From assembly GCF_947179165.1 (NCBI RefSeq), contig NC_077240.1, forward strand, positions 52,396,001 through 52,460,000: a stretch of 64,000 bases of DNA, written 5' to 3'. Made by a program: the position numbers and the translations under genes. The notes beneath the pieces are model-generated. The model did no database searches. It saw nothing but the letters and a program-made list of their open reading frames with translations, and was not told where the DNA came from. This DNA comes from Solanum dulcamara. Lineage: Eukaryota > Streptophyta > Magnoliopsida > Solanales > Solanaceae. This document shows positions 35,471 through 48,728 of the stretch, in pieces. Each line of letters starts with the position of its first letter. Within the stretch, counting starts at the first letter, position 1.

Positions 35471-38264
35471 TGTAATAAGTATTAACTTAAAGTACGCTTG
35501 TGACTCATAAATGCCAATGCATCAGTATGATATATGGAGAATATTATTGCAAATGATTATGAATACCAAGTAATCCTTATATTAATTTTAAGTGTTATAC
35601 AAAAGTTATAGGCCAAAGAGATCATTAAAGAAAAGTTCAAGTTTAAAGGCTCAATGTGGAAGAATATTTTAAATGATCCAATTTATCATCTAACTTTGAA
35701 CAAACATATCTCCTAATATAAGGAATTAGATGGACTACGACCTATTGAATGAAAGGTATTTGAGTCTAGTTTCCATCAAAATAAACCACTCATCAATACA
35801 ACTTCATAATACAAAGATATTTGTGTTTTACTACAGACTGTGCAGAGGCTTAAACCGATTGCCTTGGGCACATGAATTGCACATGTTATGTCAGTCTAAG
35901 TGTTTAAATTCAGAAAGTTACGAATTAAATTCATTTAGTATAGTTCACAAGTCATTTTTGGAGCTTAACCTTGTTGGTTCTATAACTCCTCTCTTATAGC
36001 CCTAGTCAAGAAACAACAAGGAATCAAGTGTTGTTCTTCAACCAAGTCTAGAATTCACTCAAGTCTCTCTTTGGATTGAAGAGACAACCTTTCTCCATGG
36101 TTAATATAATCTAAGGGACTGTATTTTCTTCAATTAAGGTATTACCATGTTTACTACTCTCATGTATGTGATTTTCTTGTTTTTCTTGCTATACTCTACA
36201 GGTAGGACTCACGGGACGGTAATAGGAAGCCGTGAGTCCATGTTTTGCCCATGGTAATTGATGTAATTGGTAAAGATGGAGTATGTAGATGGATATGTTG
36301 TCTATTTTATTGATTAACTGAGGGTTTAGTTGTATTGTATTGAGGCAATAACTTCATTATGATAAAATGGAAGGCTAGGGATAGAAAATATGACTTGTAT
36401 CATTCTTGCAAGCTTGTAGCTCGCCAAGTGTTTGATGAAATGCCTAAATAGATAAAGAATATGTTGTAGGTCTTTATATGAGTTCCTGTTATTATCATTG
36501 ATGGTGGTAGCTCCGGACCAACTTAAACTACGAGCTTATAAGGAAATTTGACGTCGTTTGATAAAGAACTCACAAATGGTGTTCAGAAACTATGAGTTTG
36601 AGTTTATATGCATAATTTGAGTGATTAAGGAGCTGTATATTCATAAATTATGGATTTGTGAGTAATATTAACCTCATAGAAAAGTCATGAGCCAATTTGG
36701 GAAGAATATAAAAAGAAGGGTGCGGAGCTACGCCAGTTATCTATCATAATTATTGAGCTTGTCGCTCATAAACCATTATTATGTTTTTGGCTCTGTTATA
36801 CTTCTTGATTAGTTTATTATACTGTCCTATATGATTCCATGTTATAGATAAAGTTATCGACAAAGGCGTTTGACAAAATGACATAAGACAATAAGTTCCG
36901 CAGTAAGGTATGTAAAGCTAAAACCTTTTATGCCATTAAGGTACGACCCAGAGTCACATGTTCCTAATATAAATGACATATGAGATCACATGGTGAAGTA
37001 TTCCTATCTCGCAAATCTTTCCACATTGGATGCCTAAATCTATACATTTGTAGTACTCTTTTTCTAGTTAGAAAGTCATATGTTTCACGTCACCATATGT
37101 GTCTTAAGTTAAAAATCCTAGCAGCTATTGGGTAAATATGTATCATAAAGTTAAAAGAAGCAATTGGACACAGATTATCCACATGAGTATATATCACATA
37201 ACTATACGATTCTTAAGCTAAAGGAGATAATTAACGAATGTTTTATGAATTATATGATTTGTGAGTTGCTTATTACAAGTATTTGTATGCAAGTTGAGAT
37301 TATAGCCAACTCTATTGCATAGGATGAGTATTTTTAGGGACACTACGTGCGATGATATTCTGTGCATAGAATTTAGATAGAGTCAGCTGGAATTTCCTGT
37401 CGTGGATTTATTTAACTTATACAAGCCTACAGGTAGACCATACAGGAGCCTAGGGGCGTACCTTGACAGACCTTGTTACCCAGACTATGAGATTTCATAC
37501 GTGGTTATGACAGTGGGCTACATATGCCATACATGGTTCACAGATCCTAACAATAGGACTTCATGTGACTCCCTGACAGTTAGTTTTACAAAGAGCCACA
37601 AAGTTGTATAACAAAGTAAAGATATCACTTAGTCAAATTATAGGAATCTTATATATATATATAAGCCATGTAGCGCTAGAAGAGGACCCTTGAGATTGGT
37701 CATAACTCCAATTTTGGATTATGTCTCCTACATACATATGCTCAGATTTGCCTATCTTGATATTTGATTCATTTGAGCATTCTTACATGTCTACTTGTTA
37801 TTCAGTCTACTTTACATACCAGTATATATTTTATATGTACTGACGTCCCTATTTTTGTGGTGCTACATTTCCATTGATGCAGGCTCAGGTACTCAAGATA
37901 GAAGACATTCCAGTAGCCTAGAGACTTCCAGTTTAGTAGTGGTAAGCTACACCTCTACCTGGAGCTATCAGATATCTAGAGCCTTTATTTTGATATGTAT
38001 GTACATATGTTGGAATGGGTATGCCAAGTCCCTATCCCGACTAGTTATCAGATTCTCAGATGCACTCTTTAGAGACTTCTTAGACTTAGTTTTATTTCAG
38101 TTGTATGTAGCTTAGTGGGCCCTTTTGTTATCTATGTTTAGTGTATGTCTTGGTATATGTCTTGCGGATCTTGAGTCTAAAACTTTAGTATGAGTTTGAT
38201 ACATATATTAGCAGGTGCTCGAATAAGTCCTCATTGTCCACTCCTTCTTAGTTGGGGTGTGACA
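35471..38264 (+). repeat. Solo LTR with TSD ATACT, inside LTR F
   Basis: Starts TGTAATAAGTATTAAC and ends GTTGGGGTGTGACA. ATACT stands exactly on both sides (35466-35470 and 38265-38269), and joining the flanks restores a plausible LTR F. Length is 2794 bp. Orientation is inferred from the GGGGTGTGACA right end, which elsewhere precedes a PBS. It contains a TATA-like palindrome TTATATATATATATAA near 37650. The 89- and 106-codon open frames inside are not recognisable genes. Confidence 0.85.
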
Positions 38265-39802
38265 ATACTCATGATGAAAGGAATGCTGAAAATAACTTGA
38301 TTGAAAGTAAAACATGAATGTAATAAAAATATGTAAAACTTCACAATTGAGATATACAATGATTTCAAATACTAAAATAAAATACTTTTATTTTTTATGG
38401 GGAGTTTCTCTAATCGACAACCATCACTATGAGCCTCGTGATGATATGATGTTCTACTTACATTGCCAGAACCATACTATACCTTGCTAAAAAGGGCAGT
38501 CCAGTGCACTAAAGCTCCCGCTATGATGAATAACATTAAAGATATCCCTCTTTGGGCAAAAACTGAAAATATGATACTTAGAGCCTTTTCAAAATACTTT
38601 CTTTAAACTGAGCTTTGCTTTCTCAAAACCGATAATGCTTTCTTTAAAAGTAGCCATGCTCTTTACTATAAAAATAATGCACTTGGAATGCTTAATGTTC
38701 ATTTAAAACTCTTCTTCAACTAATAAGTTAAAATACTTGAACTTTACTTAAACTGAAAATCATAGCATGAAATTATTTATCCAAAAACTTTAACACTTCT
38801 TCAATAAATAGGGTTCATGTGATAGAAAACAGATGAACTATAATTTAAGAACTTAAAATACATGAATAAACATAATCTCAATGAAAATACTCATAACTCA
38901 AGATAAGAAAATCAAGACATATTTGAATTCAAGAGAACTTGGGGTAAAAACTCTAGGTTTCAATCTTACTAACTGAATTTATATGCAGGGCATGAGGAAA
39001 AAATTAGTCCAACACTATGAGTAGCCTTACATACTTGGAAGAATGAATTTCTTGAAGAAGCTTTGAAGAACACGCTCAAAACCATACCTTTTATCCTTTG
39101 GAATCTTGCTCTAAGACTTGGGAGAGTTTTTAAGAGTAACGAGGTCGAATAGTAATGTTTAGGACCTTAATTAGGTGCAAAACTATCGGGGATTAGGCTT
39201 AGAAGGGGTGGGAAAAGACTAAATTACCCCTCTTAAAATAGTACAAAAGTAGTCTACGGGGCCATCTATGGTACATAGAAGCTTCTACGAGTCATAGAAG
39301 CTAGCCATAGAACTTGGCTAGAAATATGGGTTCCGGACTTCATTCTACAGGCCCAAAGTACTGCATGTAGATGCTTCTATGACCCATAGTTGATTCCATA
39401 AGAATTGGACCGAAAAAATGACTTTCAAAACTTTTCCATAAGTACACAATACGGGTTGTACCCCCGACCTATGACCCATAGGTCAGGTACATAGTTACTG
39501 ACCCTGAAAACTCTATTTTGGTTATCTCTAGTAAAACAGTCATAACTTTTACTTTGAACTCCAAATAGGGAAAACTTGGTGGCATTGGAATGATAAACTA
39601 ATGCGAAAAACATAGCCGGTAGGAAGGTTTTGAACTCGACTAAGTACTCGAGGTCTCTTATGACTCTAAACCACTTTTAATACACTTTCCGCACATAGGA
39701 ATGAACCTTAACACATAAGGTCAAGTAGGAAATCACATGGTTCAAGCTTATATACTTACGACAAAAGATTCGCATTCTAAGATTAGAGTTGTGGGGGTTA
39801 CA

Positions 39803-41252
39803 ATATCTCTCTTTTGGGATCATCATCCTCAAATGATGGTCATGCTGAGCTGGAATGGAAAGAGTTACTCTTACTATTTTTTTGACTTCTGAACTTGTCT
39901 ACTAACGTAGATAGGACTGGTTCATACCTATGTTTGGAACTATTTGTAGCACATAAGGCAGGAATGATATGAGATTAAACATAAGTCACACTTTATCCAA
40001 AGCTATTCAACATGAAACATGGGTGACTTAGACATGGAGTAGGGATAAGACTACGGTGCTTTGAATGATATGGCTGATAGCTTTTAGGCCTAGCAACACT
40101 CCTCAACTACACTCTTGTTTTTACATATAACACTTCATCGGTTGCAACTCATAACTCCAAGAAAGGTACATATGACTTCTTCTATCAAGGTCTAAGTCTA
40201 ACTGCATGCTCTTACTATGTTCAAGCCTAACTCTAAGTCACAAAGAACTTGACAGGTTTCCATAAGATGATTCTACTAATCTAAACTATAAGATTCATGT
40301 TCAATATCTCAATAGGGAACTTCATCCTAAGAATACTAATCCTTACCACTATATCAACAAACCTCGACTCCTAATAACGAAGAAACTAATGTATCATACA
40401 TTCATCCATATGCCATCAACACCACATTCAAGACTAGTACTATAACCACTCCATGGACTCTAAGTAACCCACTAAGAATTTTTCACCTTCTTATGTTCTC
40501 TAGCCACTAAATATTATGCATCACTACAAGGAGACAGACCAAATGCTCTCATCTAACTATTACTCATAACAAAACCTCATCTTGATTTTTCTTCTCATTT
40601 ATAACCTTTTCTTAGATGGAATAGCACACCACCACTATCACAACAAGAAACGTCAACCTTCTTCTACCTATCAATACTCAACTACTAGCATCAGTATCAC
40701 CATTAAAACTGAAAAAGGATCATTGGAGGGGCTTAGAACGAGAGATCTAGAGCATAATTCATTTGAGAAATTTTGATATAAAAATATGCATGCCATAGCA
40801 TTACTTCGTGAACCACTGAGGGTAAATCATGAATTTGTGAGACTGAGCATACTATGAGACCTATTTGAATAAATTCATATCATGAGGCTGATATTCAAAA
40901 CTTTGTGGAGTAAGGTTGAGTTAGATGGGCTAAAGTCTTTGTCTCTCATTTTAGAAACTGAGCATAAATGTGAATCTATCTAAAGTGTATGAGCATTGGT
41001 CATGGAAAAAATGCTGATATACAAGACATCAATAGGGTGTTGTAACAATTGAAATTTTAGGAATGTGGTAGAGTAGGAATGGATTGATATATTACCAAAA
41101 CGTTTTTCTGAACACATCACTATCTGATTCTCATCACTTGACTTTGTTCCTCACCTTATCATCTCCTCCTTAGGTCTGTAGAAGACACTCTAAGTCTATG
41201 GACCTATTCCACATTTTCTAAACTGGTCTATATTCTCTTTACTCGAATACTC
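39803..41252 (-). other. Element F interior, non-coding remnant
   Basis: Starts with the PPT complement, then 3' non-coding sequence. A CA-rich segment at about 40380-40720 resembles the one in element A. No gag or pol motif can be read on either strand. No PBS or second LTR F is visible before element B begins at 41253, so F is truncated or its other end lies beyond the window. Confidence 0.55.
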
Positions 41253-43382
41253 TATCATGACCCAAGCTAGAACCTAGATGCGACATGGCGATCAAAATTC
41301 TGAGGGACCCTAAGGAAATCTCTTAGAATATTATTCATGAGAATACATAAGGTAAGAAAAGCAATAAATCAAGACATAGATATGGAAATAAAGTCTCAAT
41401 AAAGGATAATAAGTCTTAAACTTGGAAAGACAACATAGATTCCATAACATACAACATGCCTCTACTAACTAGGTGGGGGATAATACAAGCTTCTAGCTCA
41501 GCCATGAAAACATAAAAAGGTCATAAAAGACATAAGGGAAATAAAATATCTCATCCTCGAACCATGAGGACTCACACAATGAAAGTACAAGTTCAACTCT
41601 ACTCACGAATAGGAGGTGTTTGATGTTTGTTCTTCCTTACAATATGATACAATATAGGCAAAAAGTATGCATTAGTACATGGAATGCACTAAGTATGTGA
41701 GAATTATGCATGAATAATAAATATCGGATATAATTAATATGAATCATGAGATGCATGACCAATAACTTAAAACATGAGTAAAACCATGAAAACCTTAAAA
41801 CATGTCATGATATGATCAATGCATAAAAACATCATGATGAGAAATTTATACCTTTTATTTTACCTTGATATAGGATAGGATCGGCATGTAAGAATATGCA
41901 AGCTATAACATGGAATCCGATGTATTCCACATCGAGAAGGGGGAGGCTACTTTGCCACAGTAGACTCCATGATAGTACTTTCTCTAACTTCTTATTATAT
42001 GTGGATCCACTAGATATGCCATATTGACATCATAAACCTATATGGGCAAAGTAGTCAGGGACTAAAGGTTGCTACTAGGATTTCCATGGGTAGCTACAAT
42101 GGCTACCAGACTGAACCCCACCTGAAAGTCCTCGAGGTGCTTAGTCATTATCTCAATGGAACTTCATGAAAACATAGTCGTTAATATCATTTAGTAAATA
42201 AAATAATAGATATCAATCCTCGTCATAAGAAAATTATAGAATAGTTAATTAACATGATTGATTCATATGAATCCATGAGTTGGTAAGAACTACCTTATCA
42301 CCTCTTTAACATGATTGTGTGAGAAATACCTTATCACACTATAAATTCTTTATTTAAACATATTTTAAACATCATTCGTAATCTTTCATGAGTCATTCAT
42401 TAGCTTTCACAAGCATTCATAAAACATTTATTGAAATCATGATCATAATTCATTAAAAACATACTTGAAACTAGCATATAGCATGGGTATTTGAAATTCA
42501 TCTTCAAATCATGTAAAATAATGTGAATTATGCATAATTATACTAATAAAAATGAAATATATCATAATTAAGAAGACCCAATGCAAATTCATAAAACTAG
42601 GACTTCTAGAAGAAGAATTTATAAGAGATTTTGAGAGAAAACTTGGGAATCCATGGTTGAAAGGGACCATTGATGAATTCCCACTTATATTTGATCTTAA
42701 GAGCCCTAGTTTGAAGGGAATTGAAGCTTTTATCTTGAAGAAATCGTTTGAGTTGCTTGAGGAAAAAGAAGACTCTTGAGAGAACACTTTTAGAGAGATG
42801 ATTTTGTGGTTTGAGTGTTTGAGTGAGAATGAGAGGGTTAGGAGGTCTTAGGATAGTTAAAAGGTTAGTATAAATCCCCCAAAACCATCCACATTCATTA
42901 ATAAAAATATAGAGAAAGACCAAAATACCCCTAACTGAAACTGAGTCAGCGCGTGGATAGAAGGCTCACAACTGCCCTTAAAGGTCACTATGGCCCGTTG
43001 TGATGGTTGTTGTAAGGGACTTAAACTATGGGGAAGTTTTTTTGGTAGGGGTTTCTCCAAGGAGAACACCATGGTCTGTGAAGGTCACCACAATCCATGG
43101 TGGTGGTCATGGTGATAGAGATCTGTTTTGGGTTGGAGGGGTGATCTTCATGGAGGCCACCATGGATCATTGTGCTCACCATGAATCATGATGCCTCTCA
43201 TGGTCCTCACCCAAAATCCATCTTGCACCAGCCTGGACCATAGTAGTTTACCACAGTTTGTGGTCGTCTTTACAGCCCGTGGAGGGCTCCGTGAAGGCTA
43301 CATGGTGCCCCAAAAGTTGTACTTTTCTGGGAACTCTTCTTCAATCCTCATTTTTCAACTTTCTAACTTTCAGGGTCTTATA
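41253..43382 (-). repeat. Element B 3' LTR
   Basis: 2130 bp, starting TATCATGACCCAAGCTAG (TG mutated to TA) and ending CAGGGTCTTATA (CA mutated to TA). A purine-tract complement (atatcttccactt) follows. U3 near 42980-43290 is filled with CCATGG-centred words. The 92- and 105-codon antisense open frames at 42509-42923 lie in this LTR and are not genes. Confidence 0.82.
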
Positions 43383-43407
43383 ATATCTTCCACTTAGGAG
43401 TATTCAT

Positions 43408-45600
43408 TGTCATGACCCAAGCCAGGATCTAGGTATGACACGACAATTATAATTCCCAAAGAAACCTCAACCAAGCCTCTTAGCATATCATAAGCATAAA
43501 TAAGGAAATAATAAGCGGAAACTCATAAGAAATCCAACAACATAGCATATCTAGAATGAATCAAGAAAACATAGAATCCATACACATATCAAACATGCCT
43601 CTACATGACTAACATAGGTGGGGGCTAGGACATGTTGCTAGCTCACCCTCAAAGAAAAAAAATAACAAAACATGGAATAAACTCAATGTACCAACATAGT
43701 CTAAAAATAATAAAAAGGAAAGAAAGACTCAACTTGCCCTCGAAGCATGAGGACTCACCACATAATCTTCAACAATCACCCACTAGCCACGAGAAGAGTA
43801 TGGAGCATCCGTCCCTACATAGTGATATAATGTAGGCAATGAAGTATGTGTTACTATGTTTGAATGTACTATGTATGTAGGTAATTTAATGCATCATAAA
43901 ACCATGTTTTGCAAATGAACATTTCAAATAGCTTGTTAAAAGAGGTAGTGAAATCATAAATAGAGCAGTCAATGCAGAATAAACTATAAGAGTATCATAT
44001 AAAAGTAAAGATAGGATTAGTAATTTAAAACATCATAAGGACCATACATATGTGGGATATTAAAAGTAATTTTGAGGGCCATAGGTCTTTTTGAGATATA
44101 CCATTAATCTACATAAATAATGTGAGCTATAACATGGAGTCCGTTGTTCACCTCACACACCGAAAAGAGAGGGTTTATACTTGCCTAGGTACAAACCATG
44201 ATGCCTAAGTAGATCCTCTAAGCTATTAAGGAATCAAGCCTCAACTAATGGGTGACCCTTTTCTAAGGAATCAAGCCTCTACTAATGGGTGATATTTCTT
44301 CCCATGGTGGCACATAGTTATGGGACAATGGTATTTCTACTAACAGTCTCATGTGTCTACTAACTAGTGAGCCTCTATTCCAAGGTCCACTCGGTGCTAT
44401 GTAAACTCTGAATAAAATATCATATGTCATCATAAATCATAAGCTTGTCATAAATCTTAGTTTATACTTTTCTTAAAATCATAAACTTTTCAAGTGGAAA
44501 GGTTATCAAAAGCTACCAATCCAATCGTAAAACTTGTTCATAGGAATAATATATTATCATGTGATTCATGTAATATGGGTGTAGGTCTTCCATCATTATA
44601 AATTATTTATCATAAAGAGTATCATTAGGGTATTAATTCACCCTTTCAGTAAACCTACTTGAACACTTGAAATTCCATGATCATGACTTCTACTTGAAAT
44701 TGAGGTAAAAACATGGGTTCACAATTTATTGACTTAGAAATCATGAAATTGAATTGAAAACATGCATAATCATATAATTTATACCAACCCATACACAATT
44801 CATGAAAATAATATCAATTGGAGATATAATTGAAAATACCCATCATCCATGTCGTGAACCCTAAAGAGTAATGTAGGAAATTCATAGAAAACTCTTCAAT
44901 TCCATGCAATAATCATTTATTCATATTAAAATAGATTCATAATCATAGTTTAAAACATAATTCATGCAATTGAAATTGAGATCATCAAACTCATAACACA
45001 CACTTAAATTTATCGAAAAAGATGAGAATTTGTCGGGCTCCATGGGTGTAAGGTACCCTTGGTTGAATGCCCACATACCTTGAATAAGAATATCAAAGAA
45101 ATTTGAGTTTTTGATGAAGATCTTGAGAGAATTTCTTGAACGTCTTCAATTGTGATTTACGAGCTTTTTTAAAGAGAGAATTATTTAGAATAGATGAATT
45201 GAGAAAGAATGAGGAAGAATAGGGGTTTAGGGTAGTTTATAGGGTCGAATTAGGTCCTACAAATATCTAGGTTCATTAACTAATAATTAGGAAAAATCTA
45301 AAGTGCCCCTACTTAAAAACTAAAATCAGATGAAAAAATCTAATCGAAGTATGCGATGCGTACTTATTTCCTGATAGGCCAATTTTGAGAGAATAAGAAT
45401 TTGGCCAGATTTTTACTTGAGAAAAAATTGCACTGTGGGGGAGTAGGTCGGCGATGCGGACCTGTCGCGCACCCTTCTAAAAAAGCAATTTCTTAAAAAA
45501 TTTATCTTTTGAGATATTTGACCTAAAAATCCACCGAGCTATTTGAAATACTTAACCTTATTATATCATAATCCAACCTTCAAATGTCTGGGATATTATA
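43408..45600 (-). repeat. Solo LTR (family C, copy 1) with TSD TTCAT
   Basis: Starts TGTCATGACCCAAGCC and ends GGGATATTATA. TTCAT is duplicated exactly (43403-43407 and 45601-45605). Removing the insert restores the PPT-adjacent sequence TAGGAGTATTCATCCTCGAA of element B. It has no interior. Length is 2193 bp. Confidence 0.9.
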
Positions 45601-45757
45601 TTCATCCTCGAATAGGAATTAATCTAGCTTGGTAATATTCAATCCCAAGCTAAAACATGACTTAAAAACTTATTTCATGAACATGAATGCATATGAAAAC
45701 ATGAGAATGAATGAAACATATTTTTTGGGCTGAGTGGGTCATGAAGAACTCAATACC

Positions 45758-46606
45758 TCAACTAGGAGTGGAAGGAAAGAGATGAGGATATTGTGACATC
45801 ATATCGGCTTCGGCTTCCCATGTAGAACCTTGAACCTCCTAGTTCTTCCATAATACCTTAATTGAAGTTATTTCTTTTCTCCTCAACTTCCTAACTCACC
45901 ACTCTAGAATCTCAATTGGAACCTCTTCATATGAGAAACTCTCTTTCGCACCAACGTTGCCCAAAGGCACAATGGAGTTAGGATCACCAATGGATTTACT
46001 CAACAAGGACACATGGAACACTGGATGCACCAGTGCCAAATCAGAAGGCAAATCCAACTCATATTCCATTGTGTTAATCCGCCTAAAAATCGGATATGAA
46101 CCTACATAACGAGGAATTAGCTTTCCTTTCTTGCCAAAATGCATCACACCCTTCATGGGTGAAAATTTTCAAGTAGACCCAATCATTAACCTCAAAATCA
46201 AGTTCCATTCTCCTTATATCTGAATAAGACTTTTATTGACTTTGGGTAGTCTTTAATCCTTCTCTAATCAATATCACCTTCTCCATAGCCTCATGCACCA
46301 ACTCGAGTCCTATCAAGGAAACTTCACCCACTTCGAATCATGTTGCCTACGGGTACGAGGCAAATCTATAATAAAGTCCATATTCAATGCTTCCTACTTC
46401 TAAGTAGGAATCTCAATATCTTGAGCCAAACCTCTCGGTTTTTTATGGTCAACCTTCACTTGTTGACAATTCAGACACTTACCCACAAACTCCGCAATAT
46501 CCCTTTTCATTCTATTCCACAAATATACTTCTCTCAAATCATGATACATCTTTGTGGAACCTAGATTAATAGAATACAGTGGGCTATGAGCTTCAAACAA
46601 TATCAT
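45758..46606 (-). pseudogene. Integrase with chromodomain of element B, catalytic core deleted
   Basis: Read right to left: a zinc-binding start (EAHSPLYS, then KCLNCQQVK) and RGLAQDIEIPT, with the family's second His replaced (SINLGS for SIHPGS). Then comes a jump. At about 46335-46343 the RRQHD segment is joined directly to the sequence before the VHEAMEKV region, removing about 427 bp that carry the D-D-E core (compare element D, 58144-58570). Next are GKLIPRYVGSYPI (GPY/F-like region) and VHPVFHVSLLSKS. The end, TWEAEADMMSQYPHLFPSTP, is the tail of a chromodomain, with the stop at 45758-45760. In chromoviruses integrase inserts the cDNA and the chromodomain steers it to heterochromatin. 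Confidence 0.85.
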
Positions 46607-47403
46607 TTCCCTTAAAACATCTACATCGGGAACATATAATCATCCTTGATATCTGAATACACCATTTTCCCTTAGGGAGCTCAATGGCTTTTTCGGCAAC
46701 TTCTTTTTTTAATTTAACCAAGGTAGGATCATTCTCTGGCATGGCCTTAACATCCTCCACTCGAGATGATTTAGAACCATTTAGAACAATAACACCACCA
46801 TCCTTGAAATCAAATAATCGAACATCCAAAAGTGCTAATTTATGAACATCTCGAACTAACTCTTTCTTTTCATCATCAATATGGCCAACACTATTCATGA
46901 CCAATCTGCTGAGATCATCGACAACCATATTCACCTTTCCTAGATTGTATAATACACTTATGTCAAAGTCCTCCAACAATTCAAGCCATCTCCTTTGTAT
47001 AATATTCAAATCCTTTTGAGTGAAAACATATTGCAAGCTCATGTAATCGTGAATACATCCACATGGACACATACAAATAGAGTATCTCTACAACTTCAAA
47101 GCAAATACCACAGTCGCTAACTCCAATTCATATGTTGGTACTTCTTCTCATGCATCTTGAGTTGCCTAGAAGCATAGGCTATCACTTTACCATTTTTCAT
47201 TAGAACATAACCATGACCAACTCGGGAAGTATAAAAAAAACAATAAACCCATCAGAACCTTTTGGCAAAGTCAACACTAGAGCAAAAATAAGCCTATCTT
47301 TCAACTCTTGAAAAATCTTCTCACATGCATCGGACCATTGGAATTTCACCTTCTTTTGAGTCAAAGTAGTCAAGGGTGATGCAATGAAAGACAAACCTTC
47401 CAC
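46607..47403 (-). pseudogene. RNase H and linker of element B
   Basis: The start SPLTTLTQKKVKFQWSDACE marks the RT/RNase H junction. The segment around DGFIVFF should carry the first catalytic Asp (family: VYFDAS), but a frameshift there destroys it. IAYASRQLK can be read in another frame. The end has SLQYVFTQKDLN, RRWLELLEDFDISVLY and MVVDDLSR, with the family's VVADALSR changed. The linker continues MNSVGHIDDEKKELVRDVH. RNase H would remove the RNA strand during reverse transcription. Inactive. Confidence 0.82.
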
Positions 47404-48180
47404 AAACTGCCAATAATAATCAACTAAGTACTAGAAACTCTGAATATCGGAAGGAGACAACTGTCTAGGCCAATTTTATTAAGCACTTTGGTCTTCTTAG
47501 GATTAACTATAATACCTTCGTTAGAGACAATGTTGACGAGAAAAGCAACTGACCTCAACCAAAACTCACACTTGCTGAACTTAGCAAATAACTAATAGTC
47601 CTTGAGAAATTGCAAGACAATCTTCAAATGATCAGCATGCTCTTCCTCACTCCGAGAATAGATCAAAATATAACCGATGAAAACAATCACGAACATATCT
47701 AAATTTTTCTTGAACACCCTATTCATAAAATCCATAAAAGTTGTGAGGGCATTCGTTAGTCCAAAAGACATAACCAAGAATTCAAAGTGACCATACCGAG
47801 TTCTAAAAGTAGTCTTTAGAATATCACATACTTTTACTCGAAGTTGATGATAACTTGATGGAAGATCAGTCTTTGAAAAGTAGTTTGCTCCTTGAAGTTG
47901 ATCAAACATGTCATCAGTACTTGGAAAGGGATACTTCTTCTTAATTGTGACCTTATTGAATTATCGATAATCAATACATATTTGGAGATAACCATCCTTC
48001 TTCCTATCAAAGAGAATCGGAGCATCTAATGGAGAGATACTCGGTCTAATAAAACCCTTATCCAACAGATCTTTCAAGTGGTCCTTTAACTCTTTCAATT
48101 TTATTAGGGTCATTCGATAAGGAGGAATAGAGATAGGTTGGGTCTCGGGGAGAAGATCGATACCTAAGTCTATTCCCTCT
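47404..48180 (-). pseudogene. Reverse transcriptase of element B, active site lost
   Basis: N-terminal motifs are readable with the start in [31 protein letters not shown] and ICIDYR followed by a stop. Then [40 protein letters not shown] and [15 protein letters not shown] are followed by IGYILIYS. In functional gypsy RTs this last stretch is F/Y-x-D-D-I-L-I-Y-S; here both catalytic aspartates are Gly and Tyr. Together with stops and a frameshift this RT cannot work. Element D keeps the two aspartates. Confidence 0.88.
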
Positions 48181-48199
48181 CTGGAGGGATACCAGGGAG

Positions 48200-48728
48200 A
48201 TCATCTGAAAAAACTTCTAAAAATTCATTAAAAATCGAAACTAACTCAAGAGTATGAGCTTCAAAATTTGTATCTCTAATCTGAACAAGATGATAATACA
48301 ACCCTTAGAAATTATTTTTTGAGCTTTAAGGCATGAAATGAATTGACCCATAAACACAGAATTACTACCTTTCCATTGTAGGACTGACTCATTCGGAAAT
48401 TGAAACCTCACCACATGGGTCCTAAAATATATAGAAGTATAGCATGCATGAAGCCAATATATATAGACAATAACATCAAAATCAGTCATATTAAGCTCTA
48501 CAAGATCAGGTAAGGTGATTTTATGGAAAACTAAAACTGGTAATTTTGATAGACTTTTTTAACCATAATTGAATTACCAACAAGAGTATAGACCGAAGAA
48601 GGCTCTAACAAGATCTCGGGACTAACAATGAATTTCATAGCAAGATAAGGAGTAATAAATGATAGAATAGCACCCATATCTAACAATGCATAAACATCAA
48701 AGTCGAAGACTTTCAACATACCAGTCAC
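48200..48728 (-). pseudogene. Aspartic protease region of element B
   Basis: MTGMLKVFDFDVYALLDMGA starts the domain, with LDMGA where the family has D-P/S/T-G-A. It continues LSFITPYLAMKFIVSPEILL and VGNSIMVKKVY, then in the next frame MTDFDVIVYIYWLHACYTSI and RTHVVRFQFPNESVLQWKG. The family form of YIYWL is GMDWL. It links gag to RT and would process the polyprotein. Frame breaks make it inactive. Confidence 0.82.

Larger units (their letters stand above)
34917..39802 (-). repeat. Element F 3' LTR, containing a nested solo LTR
   Basis: Starts TGTCATGCTTTGAGCC at 34917, cutting element E, and ends GTGGGGGTTACA at 39802, followed by a purine-tract complement (atatctctctttt) and a TCATCCTCAAATGAT block. 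About 2.09 kb remain when the nested LTR is removed. U3 holds a perfect 19-bp dyad GACCTATGACCCATAGGTC (39466-39484). Confidence 0.8.

Noticed and set aside
35730..38115. Open frames of 89, 69 and 106 codons
   Set aside because: All fall inside the solo LTR bounded by ATACT duplications. LTRs of this type often contain chance frames.
41230..41252. Possible PBS of element F just before 41253
   Set aside because: CGAATACTC has only a weak resemblance to the complement of TGGTATCAGAGC, and the LTR that follows belongs to family B by similarity to 50084.
42509..42923. Overlapping open frames of 75-105 codons on both strands
   Set aside because: They lie within the U3/R part of LTR B, show no recognisable domain, and the homologous positions in B' do not keep the frames.
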